A stretch of 64,000 nucleotides of DNA from Arthrobacter sp. M2012083 (GCF_000281065.1 NZ_AKKK01000029.1:41996-105995); one strand, 5' to 3'; counted from the first letter of the stretch, positions 35,879-47,721 are shown. Notes: generated by a model not told the origin, from the sequence alone. Program-made: numbers and translations.

Positions 35879-37109
35879 CGTCGTCCCCGGAGGGGGAGTG
35901 CTTCGAGGGTTCGCGTGCAGGCAGCCATGCCACTGCGGTGAGGAGGAGCACGCCTCCGGTGATGCCAAACGCCCACCCGTAGCCGAGGCGGTCAGCGAGC
36001 AAGCCGGCAACGATCGGACCGACAATCGCGCCCGTGTCGGCCGCCATCTGGAAGATGGCGAGTACTTTCCCTCCCGAGCGTCCGCGGCCGATGACATCCG
36101 CGACGGCCGCTTGTTGCGCCGGGCCCAGCAAGCCAGAGCCGAATCCCGCCACCGCGCTCGCGATGAGGAAGGCGGCCAGGTCGGTGGTGAGTCCGATGAC
36201 GCCGGTGGCTGCGCCGGTGATCAGCAGGCCTGGAATGAGCAGTGGCTTACGTCCCCAGGCATCGGCGAGCCGCCCGCTGAAGGTCAGTGCCAAGGCGTTG
36301 CCCACAGCAAAGATAGCCAGAGCCCAAGCAGCGGTCTCGGGCGCTGACTGCAGGACGGCAACGGCGAAGAGCGGGATAGTGGCCATTCGGACGCCGAAAG
36401 TCACCCAGCCGTTGCCGAAGCTGGAAAATACCGCGGCCCGGTAGGCGGAGTCTGCCAAGGCTTCCTTGAGCGTCATGGCCGGGGCAGGGGTGGCGTCCTC
36501 GGCCGCGTGGCCTTCCCCGCTGAGCATGGTGCGCACCACCAAGGCGGCCACCAGAAGCGCTCCTGCGTACGCAAGGAACGGTACCCGGAGGCCGAAGCCT
36601 GCCAGCAAACCTCCCACGACGGGACCCAGGACACTTCCGATCAGGAATGCGGAGGCGTAAGCGCCTGACACGCGGCCCCGACGCTCGGGCGGTGCGAGAC
36701 GGATGAGCAGTCCCATGGCGGCAACGGTGAACATCACAGAGCCGGCCCCTCCGAGGCCGCGGAAGATCAGTAGTTGCCAATAGTCCTGGGCAAAAGCGCA
36801 TGCCGCGGTGGAGACAGCCACGATCAACAAACCGGTGACGTAGACGTTCCGCTCACCGAACCGTCCAATCAAGGCGCCTCCGGCCGGAGCGAAGACCAGC
36901 CGCATGAACGCGAAGATGCTGACAATCACGGCGGCGGCCGTGGCCCCGACATCGAACGTCGTAGCGAACTGCGGCAGAACCGGGGCCACCAAGCCAAATC
37001 CCAGCGCGATCAGGAACGCCGCGACCAACATCACCTTGATATCGCGCGGAAGGGGAGTTTTCTCCGGCCTGATCCTTGGGGCTTTGACGGATCTGGGCGA
37101 CTCGGTCAT
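35871..37109 (-). CDS. MFS transporter (drug-exporter type)
   Basis: A 412-residue membrane protein with about twelve helices. The first half has the MFS A-motif GALIGRFGERNVYVTG and motif C-like GSVLGPVVGGLLAGFGLR, features of 12-helix drug/proton antiporters. The second half has SGRLADAWGRKPLLIPG. ATG 37109 gives an ordinary length; the open frame back to 37289 adds residues with no helix. It overlaps the ftsY end by 8 bases, head-on, and its 5' side faces the amtB promoter region. The substrate is unknown. Confidence 0.87.
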   Translation of the reverse strand: MTESPRSVKAPRIRPEKTPLPRDIKVMLVAAFLIALGFGLVAPVLPQFATTFDVGATAAAVIVSIFAFMRLVFAPAGGALIGRFGERNVYVTGLLIVAVSTAACAFAQDYWQLLIFRGLGGAGSVMFTVAAMGLLIRLAPPERRGRVSGAYASAFLIGSVLGPVVGGLLAGFGLRVPFLAYAGALLVAALVVRTMLSGEGHAAEDATPAPAMTLKEALADSAYRAAVFSSFGNGWVTFGVRMATIPLFAVAVLQSAPETAAWALAIFAVGNALALTFSGRLADAWGRKPLLIPGLLITGAATGVIGLTTDLAAFLIASAVAGFGSGLLGPAQQAAVADVIGRGRSGGKVLAIFQMAADTGAIVGPIVAGLLADRLGYGWAFGITGGVLLLTAVAWLPAREPSKHSPSGDDAS

Positions 37110-37207
37110 ACGGTGCTGGTCCTTCTGGTGGGATTTCTGGGGCTGCTGAGGTGTATGTGGCCGGAAACCGGGTATTTCCTGTGAAGTCCGACGCCTGAAA
37201 CATATCC

Positions 37208-37287
37208 GTAACATCAGGGATATGCACCATTTACGTTGGGGAGGTTGTTGTAACGAGCCCGCAATGTAAAACCTGCGCAGGTGAAAC
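37208..37287 (+). promoter_or_regulatory. Candidate nitrogen-control (GlnR-like) sites upstream of amtB
   Basis: GTAAC at 37250, GCAAT at 37261, CCTGC at 37272 and GAAAC at 37283 are spaced exactly 11 bases apart. That is the a-b-a-b rhythm of GlnR boxes (GTnAC-n6-GAAAC), although the two middle half-sites are weak. A second GTAAC-n6-GATAT lies at 37208-37223. The position, 90-165 bases upstream of amtB, fits activation under nitrogen limitation. Confidence 0.4.
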
Positions 37288-37373
37288 ACGGCGGCACAAA
37301 ACTCTTAAGCAGGACGCAAACGGCGTCAGGACAGCGGTTGAACCGCAGATCTAGCAAGAGAGGAACGTGCACC

Positions 37374-38702
37374 ATGGAACTTACCGCAGGTCACGTATGG
37401 GTCATGGTGGCGGCGGCGCTTGTGCTGTTCATGACACCTGGTCTGGCATTTTTCTACGGCGGCATGACACGCGCCAAGGCAGCCCTGAACATGATGATGA
37501 TGAGCTTCATCTCCATCGGCATCGTGGGAGTCGTCTGGGTGCTGTGGGGCGCTTCGATGAGCTCCGGCGAAGGTTTCATGCAGATTGTGGGCAACCCGTT
37601 TGCTACCTTCGGCCTCGAAGGCATTGACACCCCGGATGGCTTGATCAAGGTAGGTTACGCCTCCACCTTCGCCATCATCACCGTCGCCCTCATCAGTGGC
37701 GCGATCGCCGACCGCGCCAAGTTCGGAGCCTGGAGCATCTTCGTTCCGGTATGGGTCACCCTGGTTTACTGCCCGCTCGCCTACATGGTCTGGGGCGGTG
37801 GACTCTTCGGTCCGGAAGGCGCGATCGGCAAGGCCCTCGGCCCGGCCATCGACTTCGCCGGAGGTACCGTAGTCCACATCAACGCAGGCGTAGCAGCCCT
37901 GGTTCTGGTCCTCATCATTGGTAACCGCCGCGGTTTCGGCAAGGACCCGAACCACCGCCCCCACAACATCCCGTTCGTGATGCTCGGTGCTGCAATCCTT
38001 TGGTTCGGCTGGTTCGGCTTCAACGGCGGTGCAGCAACTACCGCGGAACAGGGCGGCCTGATCTGGATCAACACCTTGGCAGCTCCCGCAGCCGCCATGA
38101 TCGGCTGGCTCATCACCGAGCGCATTCGTGACGGTCACCCGACCTCGCTCGGTGCAGCCTCGGGCGTGGTTGCCGGATTGGTAGCCATCACCCCGGCTTG
38201 TGCAAACGTCAGCCCCGTCGGTGCCCTCGGCCTTGGCGTAGTTGCCGGTGTAGCGTCCGCCTTGGCAGTAGGCCTCAAGTTCCGTTGGGGATTCGATGAT
38301 TCGCTGGACGTTGTAGGCGTGCACCTGGTCTCCGGCATCATCGGTACCGTGGCACTGGGCTTCATCGCCCTCCCCACCGACGGCGTCGGTGGCGGCCTCT
38401 TCTACGGTGGCGGCATGGCCCAGATGTGGGCACAGCTCGCGGCAGCCGGTATCGCCATCGCTTTCTCGGCCATCATGACGGCCATCATCGCCTTCGCCAT
38501 CCACAAGACCATGGGCTTCCGGGTCTCCACGGAGCAGGAGAACGTAGGTGTAGACCTCAGCCTCCACGCTGAGACGGCTTACGAGTTCGGCGTCAACGGC
38601 CACGGTGGCAGCTTCCAGCCGCTGCACGAGGCAATGACAGGAAAGTCCGACTCAGCAGCAGCCAAGACCCCCGCAGAGGGTAAGGAGAGTGTCCAGGCAT
38701 GA
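37374..38702 (+). CDS. amtB: Ammonium transporter
   Basis: The 442-residue Amt/Rh channel that conducts ammonium under nitrogen limitation. The N-terminus TPGLAFFYGGM, GGTVVHINAGVAALVL (pore His) and FGWFGFNGG are family hallmarks, with about eleven helices. The chosen ATG 37374 has AGAGAGGAA upstream. The open frame back to 37281 is intergenic. The cytoplasmic tail includes SDSAAAKTPAEGK. glnB begins inside the last codon (ATGA), so the regulator is made with the channel. Confidence 0.96.
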   Translation: MELTAGHVWVMVAAALVLFMTPGLAFFYGGMTRAKAALNMMMMSFISIGIVGVVWVLWGASMSSGEGFMQIVGNPFATFGLEGIDTPDGLIKVGYASTFAIITVALISGAIADRAKFGAWSIFVPVWVTLVYCPLAYMVWGGGLFGPEGAIGKALGPAIDFAGGTVVHINAGVAALVLVLIIGNRRGFGKDPNHRPHNIPFVMLGAAILWFGWFGFNGGAATTAEQGGLIWINTLAAPAAAMIGWLITERIRDGHPTSLGAASGVVAGLVAITPACANVSPVGALGLGVVAGVASALAVGLKFRWGFDDSLDVVGVHLVSGIIGTVALGFIALPTDGVGGGLFYGGGMAQMWAQLAAAGIAIAFSAIMTAIIAFAIHKTMGFRVSTEQENVGVDLSLHAETAYEFGVNGHGGSFQPLHEAMTGKSDSAAAKTPAEGKESVQA

Positions 38703-39037
38703 AGCTCATCACAGCGATCGTCCGACCCGAAAAGCTTGAAGCAGTCCGGGAAGGCCTCGAAGCATACGGGGTCCAGGGCCTGACGGTCAGCGCGGCCAGC
38801 GGCTACGGCCGTCAGCGCGGCTACACCGAGGTGTACCGCGGAGCAGAATACAACGTGGACCTGCTCCCGAAGATCCGCATCGAGGTCCTTGCCACGGATG
38901 AGCAGGCAGACGACATCCTGGATGTCCTCATCGCCAGCTCAAACACCGGCCGCGCCGGAGACGGCAAGGTGTGGACCGTGGATGTCTACGAAGCAGTCCG
39001 GGTCAGGACCGGGGAGCGCGGCGCAGCCGCAATCTAA
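38699..39037 (+). CDS. glnB: Nitrogen regulatory protein PII
   Basis: The 112-residue trimeric signal protein binds ATP/ADP and 2-oxoglutarate and can block AmtB. It starts MKLITAIVRPEKLEAV. The T-loop RGAEYNVDLLPK has Tyr51, the residue adenylylated in actinobacteria, and the B-loop is TGRAGDGKVWTVDV. It is translationally coupled to amtB by a 4-base overlap. A long hairpin ends the operon; the modifying enzyme gene glnD, often next in actinomycetes, is not here. Confidence 0.96.
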   Translation: MKLITAIVRPEKLEAVREGLEAYGVQGLTVSAASGYGRQRGYTEVYRGAEYNVDLLPKIRIEVLATDEQADDILDVLIASSNTGRAGDGKVWTVDVYEAVRVRTGERGAAAI

Positions 39038-39054
39038 GTCCTCCACTCAACATA

Positions 39055-39092
39055 AAGCGGGCCGGGTACCAATCAAGGTACCCGGCCCGCTT
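39055..39092. terminator. Bidirectional terminator between glnB and zwf
   Basis: A perfect 16-bp stem pairs 39055-39070 with 39077-39092 around AATCAA. It lies between the convergent glnB and zwf ends. There is no marked T-run on either strand, but its stability and position suggest it serves both transcripts. Confidence 0.7.
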
Positions 39093-39125
39093 GCGGTGTA
39101 GGCGGCGGCTCTAATTCACACGCTT

Positions 39126-40526
39126 TTAGTGCTCGACGACGGTGGGCCAGTTCGCGGGCCCGGCGCTGCCGGCGTCGTACTCCTCCAGCGGGACCTCGCC
39201 GCCCTCCCAGGCGCGAAGAACAGGTTCGATGATCCGCCAGCAGTCCTCAGCTGTATCGCCCCGAACGGACAACAAAGGGTCGCCGTTCAGGATGCCTTCC
39301 AGCACTTCTCCATAAGGCAGCATCCCGGCGGCGTTGAGCTGGGCCACCAAACTAGCGCGGTCCAGAGTGAAGATGTCGCCGGGTCCGTTCACGTCTACGT
39401 CGAGTTGGAGCACGTCCGGACCGAAGCCGATCCGCAGTTGGTTGGGGGAGTCAACGCCCGAAAACCCCTTGGGCAGGTGGGGGACCGGACGGAAGGTGAT
39501 GACGGCTTCCTTGCGGCGGCGGCCCATGGCCTTGCCCGAGCGGAGGATGAACGGGACTCCCTTCCAACGCCAGTTGTCGATGTCCACGCGGACCTCTGCA
39601 AGGGTTTCAGTATTGCGGGCCGGCTCGACGCCGTCCTCGGCAGCGTAATCCGGTACCGTTCGTTCTCCGAGGATTCCCGCGGTGTATCGGGCGCGGCGTG
39701 TGGAATCGGTGTACGGCGCTTTGATGGTGCTGGCTCGCAGGACCGTCGCCACGGCGTCACGCAGGTCCCTTTCCTCGATGGTGGCCGGAGCGTCGATGGC
39801 CAGGAAAGCCATGATGTGCAGGAGGTGGCTCTGGATCATGTCGCGGAGCGCCCCGGCGGTGTCGTAGTACCGGGCGCGGCCCTCAAGTGCCAGGTCCTCG
39901 TCAAAGATGACCTCTACTTTTTCGATGTGATCGCGGTTCCACACCGGTTCCAGGAACGTGTTGGCGAAACGGAGACCAAGGATGTTCAGCACCGTGGCTT
40001 TGCCCAGGAAATGGTCCACGCGGTGGATGTGGTCCTCGGGCACCAGTGCGGCCAGCGTCTTGTTCAGCTCATGCGCAGATTCTGTTCCCGAGCCGAATGG
40101 CTTCTCCATCACCAAGCGTGTTCCCGCTGGCAGCTGATCCTCATGGAGAACCTCGCAGGCCTTTTGGCTGATGTGGGGCGGCAGGGCGAAGTAGATGGCT
40201 ACCGGGCCTTCCAACCTGGCCAGCAGCTCCGCCAAAGGCCCGTCTGCCGTGACGTCCAGCTGGTGGTATTCGGTTGTTGCGGCTACAGCAGCGAGAGCAG
40301 CGCGCCCTTCTTCATCGGCTGCATCCAACGCCGCAGCAAAGGCGCCATGGACCCGTTCCTGCCACTGTTCAGGGGACCAAGGGTCAGAACCCGCTCCCAC
40401 CAGTCGAAGCCCGGGTGCCCGGCCGGAAGCCAGGAGCCCGGCAAGTCCGGGCAAGAGCAGCCTGCCTGTCAGGTCCCCGGACGCGCCGAGGATGAGCAAC
40501 GTTTTTACAGTTGTTTTGCTGGTCAC
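39126..40526 (-). CDS. zwf: Glucose-6-phosphate 1-dehydrogenase
   Basis: Oxidises glucose 6-phosphate to the lactone, feeding NADPH and the pentose phosphate pathway. The 466-residue protein has the dinucleotide motif GASGDLTGRLLLPGL at the N-terminus and the catalytic RVDHFLGKATVLNI segment. MEKPFGSGTESAHELN is also typical. The chosen GTG 40526 gives a normal length; upstream codons to 40646 show no similarity. It is a single gene inserted between glnB and ffh and not next to other pentose phosphate genes, so it may be a second paralogue. Confidence 0.9.
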   Translation of the reverse strand: MTSKTTVKTLLILGASGDLTGRLLLPGLAGLLASGRAPGLRLVGAGSDPWSPEQWQERVHGAFAAALDAADEEGRAALAAVAATTEYHQLDVTADGPLAELLARLEGPVAIYFALPPHISQKACEVLHEDQLPAGTRLVMEKPFGSGTESAHELNKTLAALVPEDHIHRVDHFLGKATVLNILGLRFANTFLEPVWNRDHIEKVEVIFDEDLALEGRARYYDTAGALRDMIQSHLLHIMAFLAIDAPATIEERDLRDAVATVLRASTIKAPYTDSTRRARYTAGILGERTVPDYAAEDGVEPARNTETLAEVRVDIDNWRWKGVPFILRSGKAMGRRRKEAVITFRPVPHLPKGFSGVDSPNQLRIGFGPDVLQLDVDVNGPGDIFTLDRASLVAQLNAAGMLPYGEVLEGILNGDPLLSVRGDTAEDCWRIIEPVLRAWEGGEVPLEEYDAGSAGPANWPTVVEH

Positions 40527-40676
40527 TGTGCCAGCATGCCATCTTGCAGGTGCGACTTGGTACCCTAGATAGTCGAGTCCCGTACTTGAGACATATTTGC
40601 CGGGGCAAGAATCGTCAAGACTATGGCGTGCCGCATTGGCCGCCATTCGTAGACCATCGAAAGAAGTGCACGGCGC

Positions 40677-42257
40677 GTGTTCAATTCACTCTCTGACCGG
40701 TTGACAGCAACCTTCAAGAACCTTCGTGGCAAGGGCCGCCTCACCGAGGCTGATGTCGATGCCACCGTTCGCGAGATTCGCCGTGCCTTGTTGGATGCGG
40801 ACGTTGCCGTATCCGTGGTCCGCGAGTTCACTGGCCGTATCCGCGAGCGAGCTTTGGGCGCCGAAGTCTCGGGAGCACTGAACCCGAGCCAACAGATCGT
40901 GAAGATCGTCAACGAGGAACTCAAGGAGATCCTTGGTGGCGAAACCCGCCGCATCCGCTTGGCCAAGACCGGCCCCACCATCATCATGCTTGCCGGCCTC
41001 CAGGGTGCCGGTAAGACCACCCTCGCCGGCAAGCTGTCCAAGTGGCTCAAGGCCCAGGGCCATAGCCCCATGCTGGTCGCTTGTGACCTTCAGCGACCCA
41101 ATGCAGTGACCCAGCTCCAGGTTGTTGGTCAGCGCGCGGGCGTCCCCGTGTTCGCTCCGCACCCCGGTGCTACGTCCGAGCTCGAGCACCCTGCCGGTGA
41201 CCCGGTCGCCGTAGCCAAGGCCGGCGTCGAGGAAGCGCGCCAGAAGCTGCACGACGTCGTGATTGTTGACACCGCCGGCCGCCTTGGCGTCGACGCCGAG
41301 ATGATGGATCAGGCCCGCCGCATCCGCCAGGCGATCATCCCCAACGAAGTCCTTTTCGTCATCGACTCAATGATCGGCCAGGATGCCGTCAACACGGCGA
41401 TGGCGTTTGATAAAGGCGTCAACTTCACGGGTATCGTGCTCTCCAAGCTCGACGGCGACGCCCGCGGTGGTGCCGCGCTTTCAGTGGCGTCCGTGACCGG
41501 CAAGCCGGTGATGTTCGCGTCCACGGGTGAAGGCCTGGACGATTTCGAGCTGTTCCACCCTGACCGCATGGCCTCCCGCATCCTGGACATGGGTGACGTC
41601 CTCACCCTGATCGAACAGGCTGAGAAGGCGTGGGACAAGGATGAAGCCGCCCGGATGGCGAAGAAGTTCGCTGACCAGGAAGACTTCACCCTGGACGACT
41701 TCCTCGCCCAGATGCAGCAGATCCGCAACATGGGCTCCATGAAGAAGATGCTCATGATGATGCCGGGTGCGCAAAATATCCGTCAGCAACTGGAAAACTT
41801 CGACGAAAAAGAGATCGACCGCGTCGAGGCGATCGTCCGCTCCATGACTCCGCACGAGCGTGTGGCTCCGAAGATCATCAATGGTTCCCGCCGCGCCCGT
41901 ATCGCCAGGGGTTCCGGTGTGCACGTATCCGAGGTCAATGGCCTGCTGGAGCGGTTCGCCCAGGCCCAGAAGATGATGAAGAAGCTCGCTCAGGGCGGTG
42001 GCATGCCGGGTATGCCCGGGATGCCTGGCCTTGGGGGCCCCGGCGGTGGACGCAAGGGAGGCAAGAGCGCCCCCAAGAAGAAGGCGCGCTCGGGCAACCC
42101 TGCCAAGGCAGCCCAGGAGCTGAGGGATGCCGAAGCCAAGCGGGCGAACGCAGCCTCCGCGGCCCCCACAGGCGCAGCTTTCGGCCAAGGCGCGGCAGAC
42201 TTCGATCCCTCGTCGCTCAACCTCCCCAAGGGCTTCGACAAGTTCCTGGGCAAGTAG
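40677..42257 (+). CDS. ffh: Signal recognition particle protein Ffh
   Basis: The SRP GTPase that binds 4.5S RNA and signal sequences. The 526-residue protein starts MFNSLSDRLTATFKNLRGKGRLTEADVD. The G domain has GLQGAGKTTLAGKL, DLQRPNAV, DTAGR and SKLDGDARGGAAL. The methionine-rich M domain (IRNMGSMKKMLMMMPG; GMPGMPGMPGLGG) holds the RNA- and signal-binding helices, and a Gly/Lys-rich tail follows. The start is GTG 40677. It pairs functionally with FtsY 5 kb upstream. Confidence 0.96.
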   Translation: MFNSLSDRLTATFKNLRGKGRLTEADVDATVREIRRALLDADVAVSVVREFTGRIRERALGAEVSGALNPSQQIVKIVNEELKEILGGETRRIRLAKTGPTIIMLAGLQGAGKTTLAGKLSKWLKAQGHSPMLVACDLQRPNAVTQLQVVGQRAGVPVFAPHPGATSELEHPAGDPVAVAKAGVEEARQKLHDVVIVDTAGRLGVDAEMMDQARRIRQAIIPNEVLFVIDSMIGQDAVNTAMAFDKGVNFTGIVLSKLDGDARGGAALSVASVTGKPVMFASTGEGLDDFELFHPDRMASRILDMGDVLTLIEQAEKAWDKDEAARMAKKFADQEDFTLDDFLAQMQQIRNMGSMKKMLMMMPGAQNIRQQLENFDEKEIDRVEAIVRSMTPHERVAPKIINGSRRARIARGSGVHVSEVNGLLERFAQAQKMMKKLAQGGGMPGMPGMPGLGGPGGGRKGGKSAPKKKARSGNPAKAAQELRDAEAKRANAASAAPTGAAFGQGAADFDPSSLNLPKGFDKFLGK

Positions 42258-42321
42258 TCCGTGGCTGACACCCCAACCGCGCCGCAGTTGGGATGTCGGA
42301 GCCGTGGAATAGGCTGAACCA

Positions 42322-45054
<2,733 letters not shown>

Positions 45055-45067
45055 CTACGCTTTTGCC

Positions 45068-46150
45068 ATGGCCAACATCATCGAATTCAGCGGACCTGTG
45101 CTCGTGTCGGCAGACGAAGAGCGTCATGGGCTGTGGTCCGTAGACGGCATACTGACGTTTGAGCGTCCCATTGCGACGCCGGACAGGGTGTTGGACGGCT
45201 GGATCCTGCCCGGTTTCGTTGATGCCCACTGTCACATCGGACTCGGTGTTGGGGGAGCGGTAGACGAACAGGCCACGCTCGCCCAGGCCCAAGCAGACCT
45301 CGATGCCGGAACGCTGCTGATCCGCGATTGCGGTTCGCCCGCCGACACTCGCTGGGTGCAGCAACGAACGGACCTGCCGCGACTGATCAGGTCGGGTCGG
45401 CATATCGCCCGCAGTCGGCGTTATCTCCGCGGTTTGGGTCATGAAATTGAGCCTCGGGAACTAGTGGAAACAGTCCGGAAGGAAGCCCGCGACGGCGATG
45501 GCTGGGTAAAGCTTGTGGGCGACTGGATCGATCGCGGCGTTGGAGACCTCGCTGCCTCGTTCCCCGCGAAGACCGTCAAGGAAGCCATCTCAGCGGCCCA
45601 CGATGAGGGTGCCAGGGTCACAGCGCATTGTTTCGGCGAGGACACCATCGATGACATGCTGGACGCCAATATCGACTGCATAGAGCACGCCACCGGGCTC
45701 CTTCCCCGGCACCTTCCCCGTTTGGTGGAACAGTCAGTGCCCATCGTCCCCACCTTGGTCAACATTGCCACCTTCCCGGATATCGCTGCCCAGGCCGGGC
45801 GAAAGTTTCCTGTGTACGCGGACCATATGATGCGTCTTTGGGAGCGTCGTCGGGAGAGGGTGCTGGAGGCCTTCGAAGCGGGGGTTTCCGTCTATGCGGG
45901 TACTGACGCCGGCAGCGTGATCAAACACGGCAGGATTGCGGACGAAATCATGGAACTGCACGACGCCGGCCTTCCGCCGGTCGCGGTCTTGCACGCCGCC
46001 GCCTGGGGCGCACGCGAGTGGCTGGGAGTCGAGGGCATCAGCGAAGGCGCAAGTGCCGACGTCGTGCTGTGCAGTGACGATCCGCGTCGTCATCCGGGTA
46101 CCGTCGCGGCTCTTAGGCACGTCGTGCTCAGGGGCAATGTCGTCCGTTAG
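45068..46150 (+). CDS. Amidohydrolase family protein
   Basis: A 360-residue metal-dependent hydrolase of the amidohydrolase superfamily. The first metal pair is H54/H56 in VDAHCH; WVKLVGDW supplies the bridging lysine position; VTAHCFGE and DCIEHATG supply two more histidines; VYAGTDAGS holds the catalytic aspartate. The protein begins in a short beta-sandwich (IIEFSGPVLVSADEE) as in imidazolonepropionase/prolidase-type members. The substrate is unknown. It diverges from thiC by 187 bases, mostly riboswitch. No neighbour supports a pathway. Confidence 0.85.
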   Translation: MANIIEFSGPVLVSADEERHGLWSVDGILTFERPIATPDRVLDGWILPGFVDAHCHIGLGVGGAVDEQATLAQAQADLDAGTLLIRDCGSPADTRWVQQRTDLPRLIRSGRHIARSRRYLRGLGHEIEPRELVETVRKEARDGDGWVKLVGDWIDRGVGDLAASFPAKTVKEAISAAHDEGARVTAHCFGEDTIDDMLDANIDCIEHATGLLPRHLPRLVEQSVPIVPTLVNIATFPDIAAQAGRKFPVYADHMMRLWERRRERVLEAFEAGVSVYAGTDAGSVIKHGRIADEIMELHDAGLPPVAVLHAAAWGAREWLGVEGISEGASADVVLCSDDPRRHPGTVAALRHVVLRGNVVR

Positions 46151-46157
46151 GAATAAA

Positions 46158-46169
46158 TTGAAGCTTCAA
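46158..46169. promoter_or_regulatory. Palindrome TTGAAGCTTCAA upstream of CatE-like gene
   Basis: A perfect 12-base palindrome in an AT-rich stretch, 60 bases before the start of the CatE-like dioxygenase gene. MarR-family repressors use similar palindromes and often regulate quinone/catechol-response dioxygenases. No marR gene is nearby, so the regulator would be elsewhere. Confidence 0.45.
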
Positions 46170-46228
46170 GTAATTTAGAAAGGTAAGAAGGTGCCGATGC
46201 GCGGCCACCTCAGAACCGGGAGCTTCAC

Positions 46229-47101
46229 ATGACCTCATCATTCAGCCAGGATCTTCTGCCTGCCGAACTCACCATGGGCACTGTCATGCTCAAGGTGGGC
46301 GACATGAAGGTCATGAGCGACTACTATCAGCGGGCACTTGGCCTTGAAGTCGTGGCCGAGCAGGACGGCGGGCTCTACCTGGGGCGCGTCGGAAAGCCCG
46401 TTGTCCACCTTGCCCCCGCCGCTGGGCTGCAGGTTCCCGGGCGGGGAGAAGCTGGTCTGTTCCACACCGCAATCCTGTTCCAGGACCAGCCATCGCTGGC
46501 CGCCACTATTGCTACCGCTGCGGAGTACGAGCCCCGTGCTTTCGCGGGCAGCGCCGACCACTTGGTTAGCGAAGCGTTCTACTTCACCGATCCCGAGGGT
46601 AATGGAATTGAGTTGTACTACGACAAGCCGCGTGAGCTCTGGCAGTGGGACGGCAAGAACGTTGTGATGGACAATGTGGCACTACCTCCGCAGCGATTCC
46701 TCCAGCAGCACCTGAGTGAAGCTGCCGTGACAGGTCAACGTGAAGCTTCTGCCGGGATCGGGCACGTGCACCTCCAGGTGGGTGACGTAGAAACTGCGCA
46801 AAAGTTCTATGTGGAGACCCTCGGCTTTGAGCGCACCGCAGGCTGGCATGGCCAGGCACTGTTCGTTTCCGCCGGGGGCTACCACCATCACATGGCCATG
46901 AACGTCTGGAACAGCCGCGGAGCCGGCCCCCGAAAGGACACGCTCGGCCTGGGGGAGGTTCTGATCCACGTCCCCGGCACTGACGACGTCGCAGCGCTGG
47001 CCGATCGCTTGAAGGTTGCAGGAGTGCAGAATCATCACACCGGAGCTGAGCTTCAGTTTGAAGACCCTTGGCGGAACAGGCTGCGGGTTGCCGTCCGCTA
47101 G
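46229..47101 (+). CDS. CatE-like VOC (glyoxalase/dioxygenase) protein
   Basis: A 290-residue two-domain vicinal-oxygen-chelate protein. The first domain (to ~140) has DPEGNGIELYYD; the second has IGHVHLQVGDVETAQKFY and GYHHHMAMNVW. This split of metal-binding residues resembles Bacillus CatE-type catechol 2,3-dioxygenases (family known to act in thiol/quinone stress). Ring-cleavage activity is a guess. ATG 46229 has GGGAG six bases upstream. It stands alone downstream of a palindrome. The next gene begins about 100 bases later. Confidence 0.8.
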   Translation: MTSSFSQDLLPAELTMGTVMLKVGDMKVMSDYYQRALGLEVVAEQDGGLYLGRVGKPVVHLAPAAGLQVPGRGEAGLFHTAILFQDQPSLAATIATAAEYEPRAFAGSADHLVSEAFYFTDPEGNGIELYYDKPRELWQWDGKNVVMDNVALPPQRFLQQHLSEAAVTGQREASAGIGHVHLQVGDVETAQKFYVETLGFERTAGWHGQALFVSAGGYHHHMAMNVWNSRGAGPRKDTLGLGEVLIHVPGTDDVAALADRLKVAGVQNHHTGAELQFEDPWRNRLRVAVR

Positions 47102-47202
47102 CAGGTTGCCGCTTCTCCTGCACTAGGCTGGGCATTGACGGCACGGAGTCATTCGGATCCGTGCCGCCGCCCCGTCAGCACGAAGGAATGAGAGTACTTT
47201 CC

Positions 47203-47640
47203 ATGGGCTTTGCCGAAATTTTTGTAGCCACCCACGATGAAGCACTCAAGCGGGCAGCTGCCCTTGAAAAGGGGGCGGAGGTGACCGGCCCCGCCGTGAG
47301 GATTGAGGGCATTACCGACTTCGAGGTGGAACAGTTGGGCGACCTCGCGGGACAAGCTGTCCACGCCGCCGGAGCTGACTACGAGCTTGCTTTGGTTGAT
47401 GTCACCAGTGATGCCCTCCTGGGTGTCCCTGAAGCCATGGTGCGGGCACTTGCCGAATTGCTCACCTATGAAAGCGAAGGTGACGCGAACGTCCTCGATG
47501 ACGTTGCTGCTGCCTGGGCCGCGCAGGACGATATGCCGTTCGATGCAGCCCGGTCGCGCCAGTATGTCCAGCAGTTGGCAGCGCTCGCCACGGACGTTGA
47601 GAAGGCCGAGCGTTCCGGACTCTTCGTCTGGTCTGAATGA
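47203..47640 (+). CDS. Hypothetical protein
   Basis: A 145-residue acidic protein not recognised. It starts MGFAEIFVATHDEALKRA; ATG 47188, five residues earlier, is directly behind GAAGGA but too close to it, so 47203 is preferred. It has no signal peptide, membrane segment or cysteines. An alternating charged/alanine pattern suggests an alpha/beta cytoplasmic protein (FEVEQLGDLAG; LAELLTYESEGD). It may be an Imm/DUF1877-like binding protein, but this is not established. It sits between the VOC gene and the rpsP promoter. Confidence 0.65.
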   Translation: MGFAEIFVATHDEALKRAAALEKGAEVTGPAVRIEGITDFEVEQLGDLAGQAVHAAGADYELALVDVTSDALLGVPEAMVRALAELLTYESEGDANVLDDVAAAWAAQDDMPFDAARSRQYVQQLAALATDVEKAERSGLFVWSE

Positions 47641-47721
47641 GGCACTGACCGGGACCGGCGCGGCGCGTTTTTGGCCCGGTAGTGGCCAAGAACACACCGC
47701 TCGCGGTGGGCTAAGTCGTAT

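Noticed and set aside
37326..38627. 433-codon minus-strand open frame over amtB
   Set aside because: Antisense shadow caused by third-position GC bias; composition is Asp/Glu/His-rich with no family motif, while amtB is unambiguous.
39129..40568. 479-codon plus-strand frame over zwf
   Set aside because: Shadow of zwf; no motif, and zwf catalytic motifs are clear on the minus strand.
46229..47101. Missing first-domain histidine in the CatE-like protein as a defect
   Set aside because: The same split of metal ligands between domains is normal in CatE-type proteins, so it is not an anomaly.
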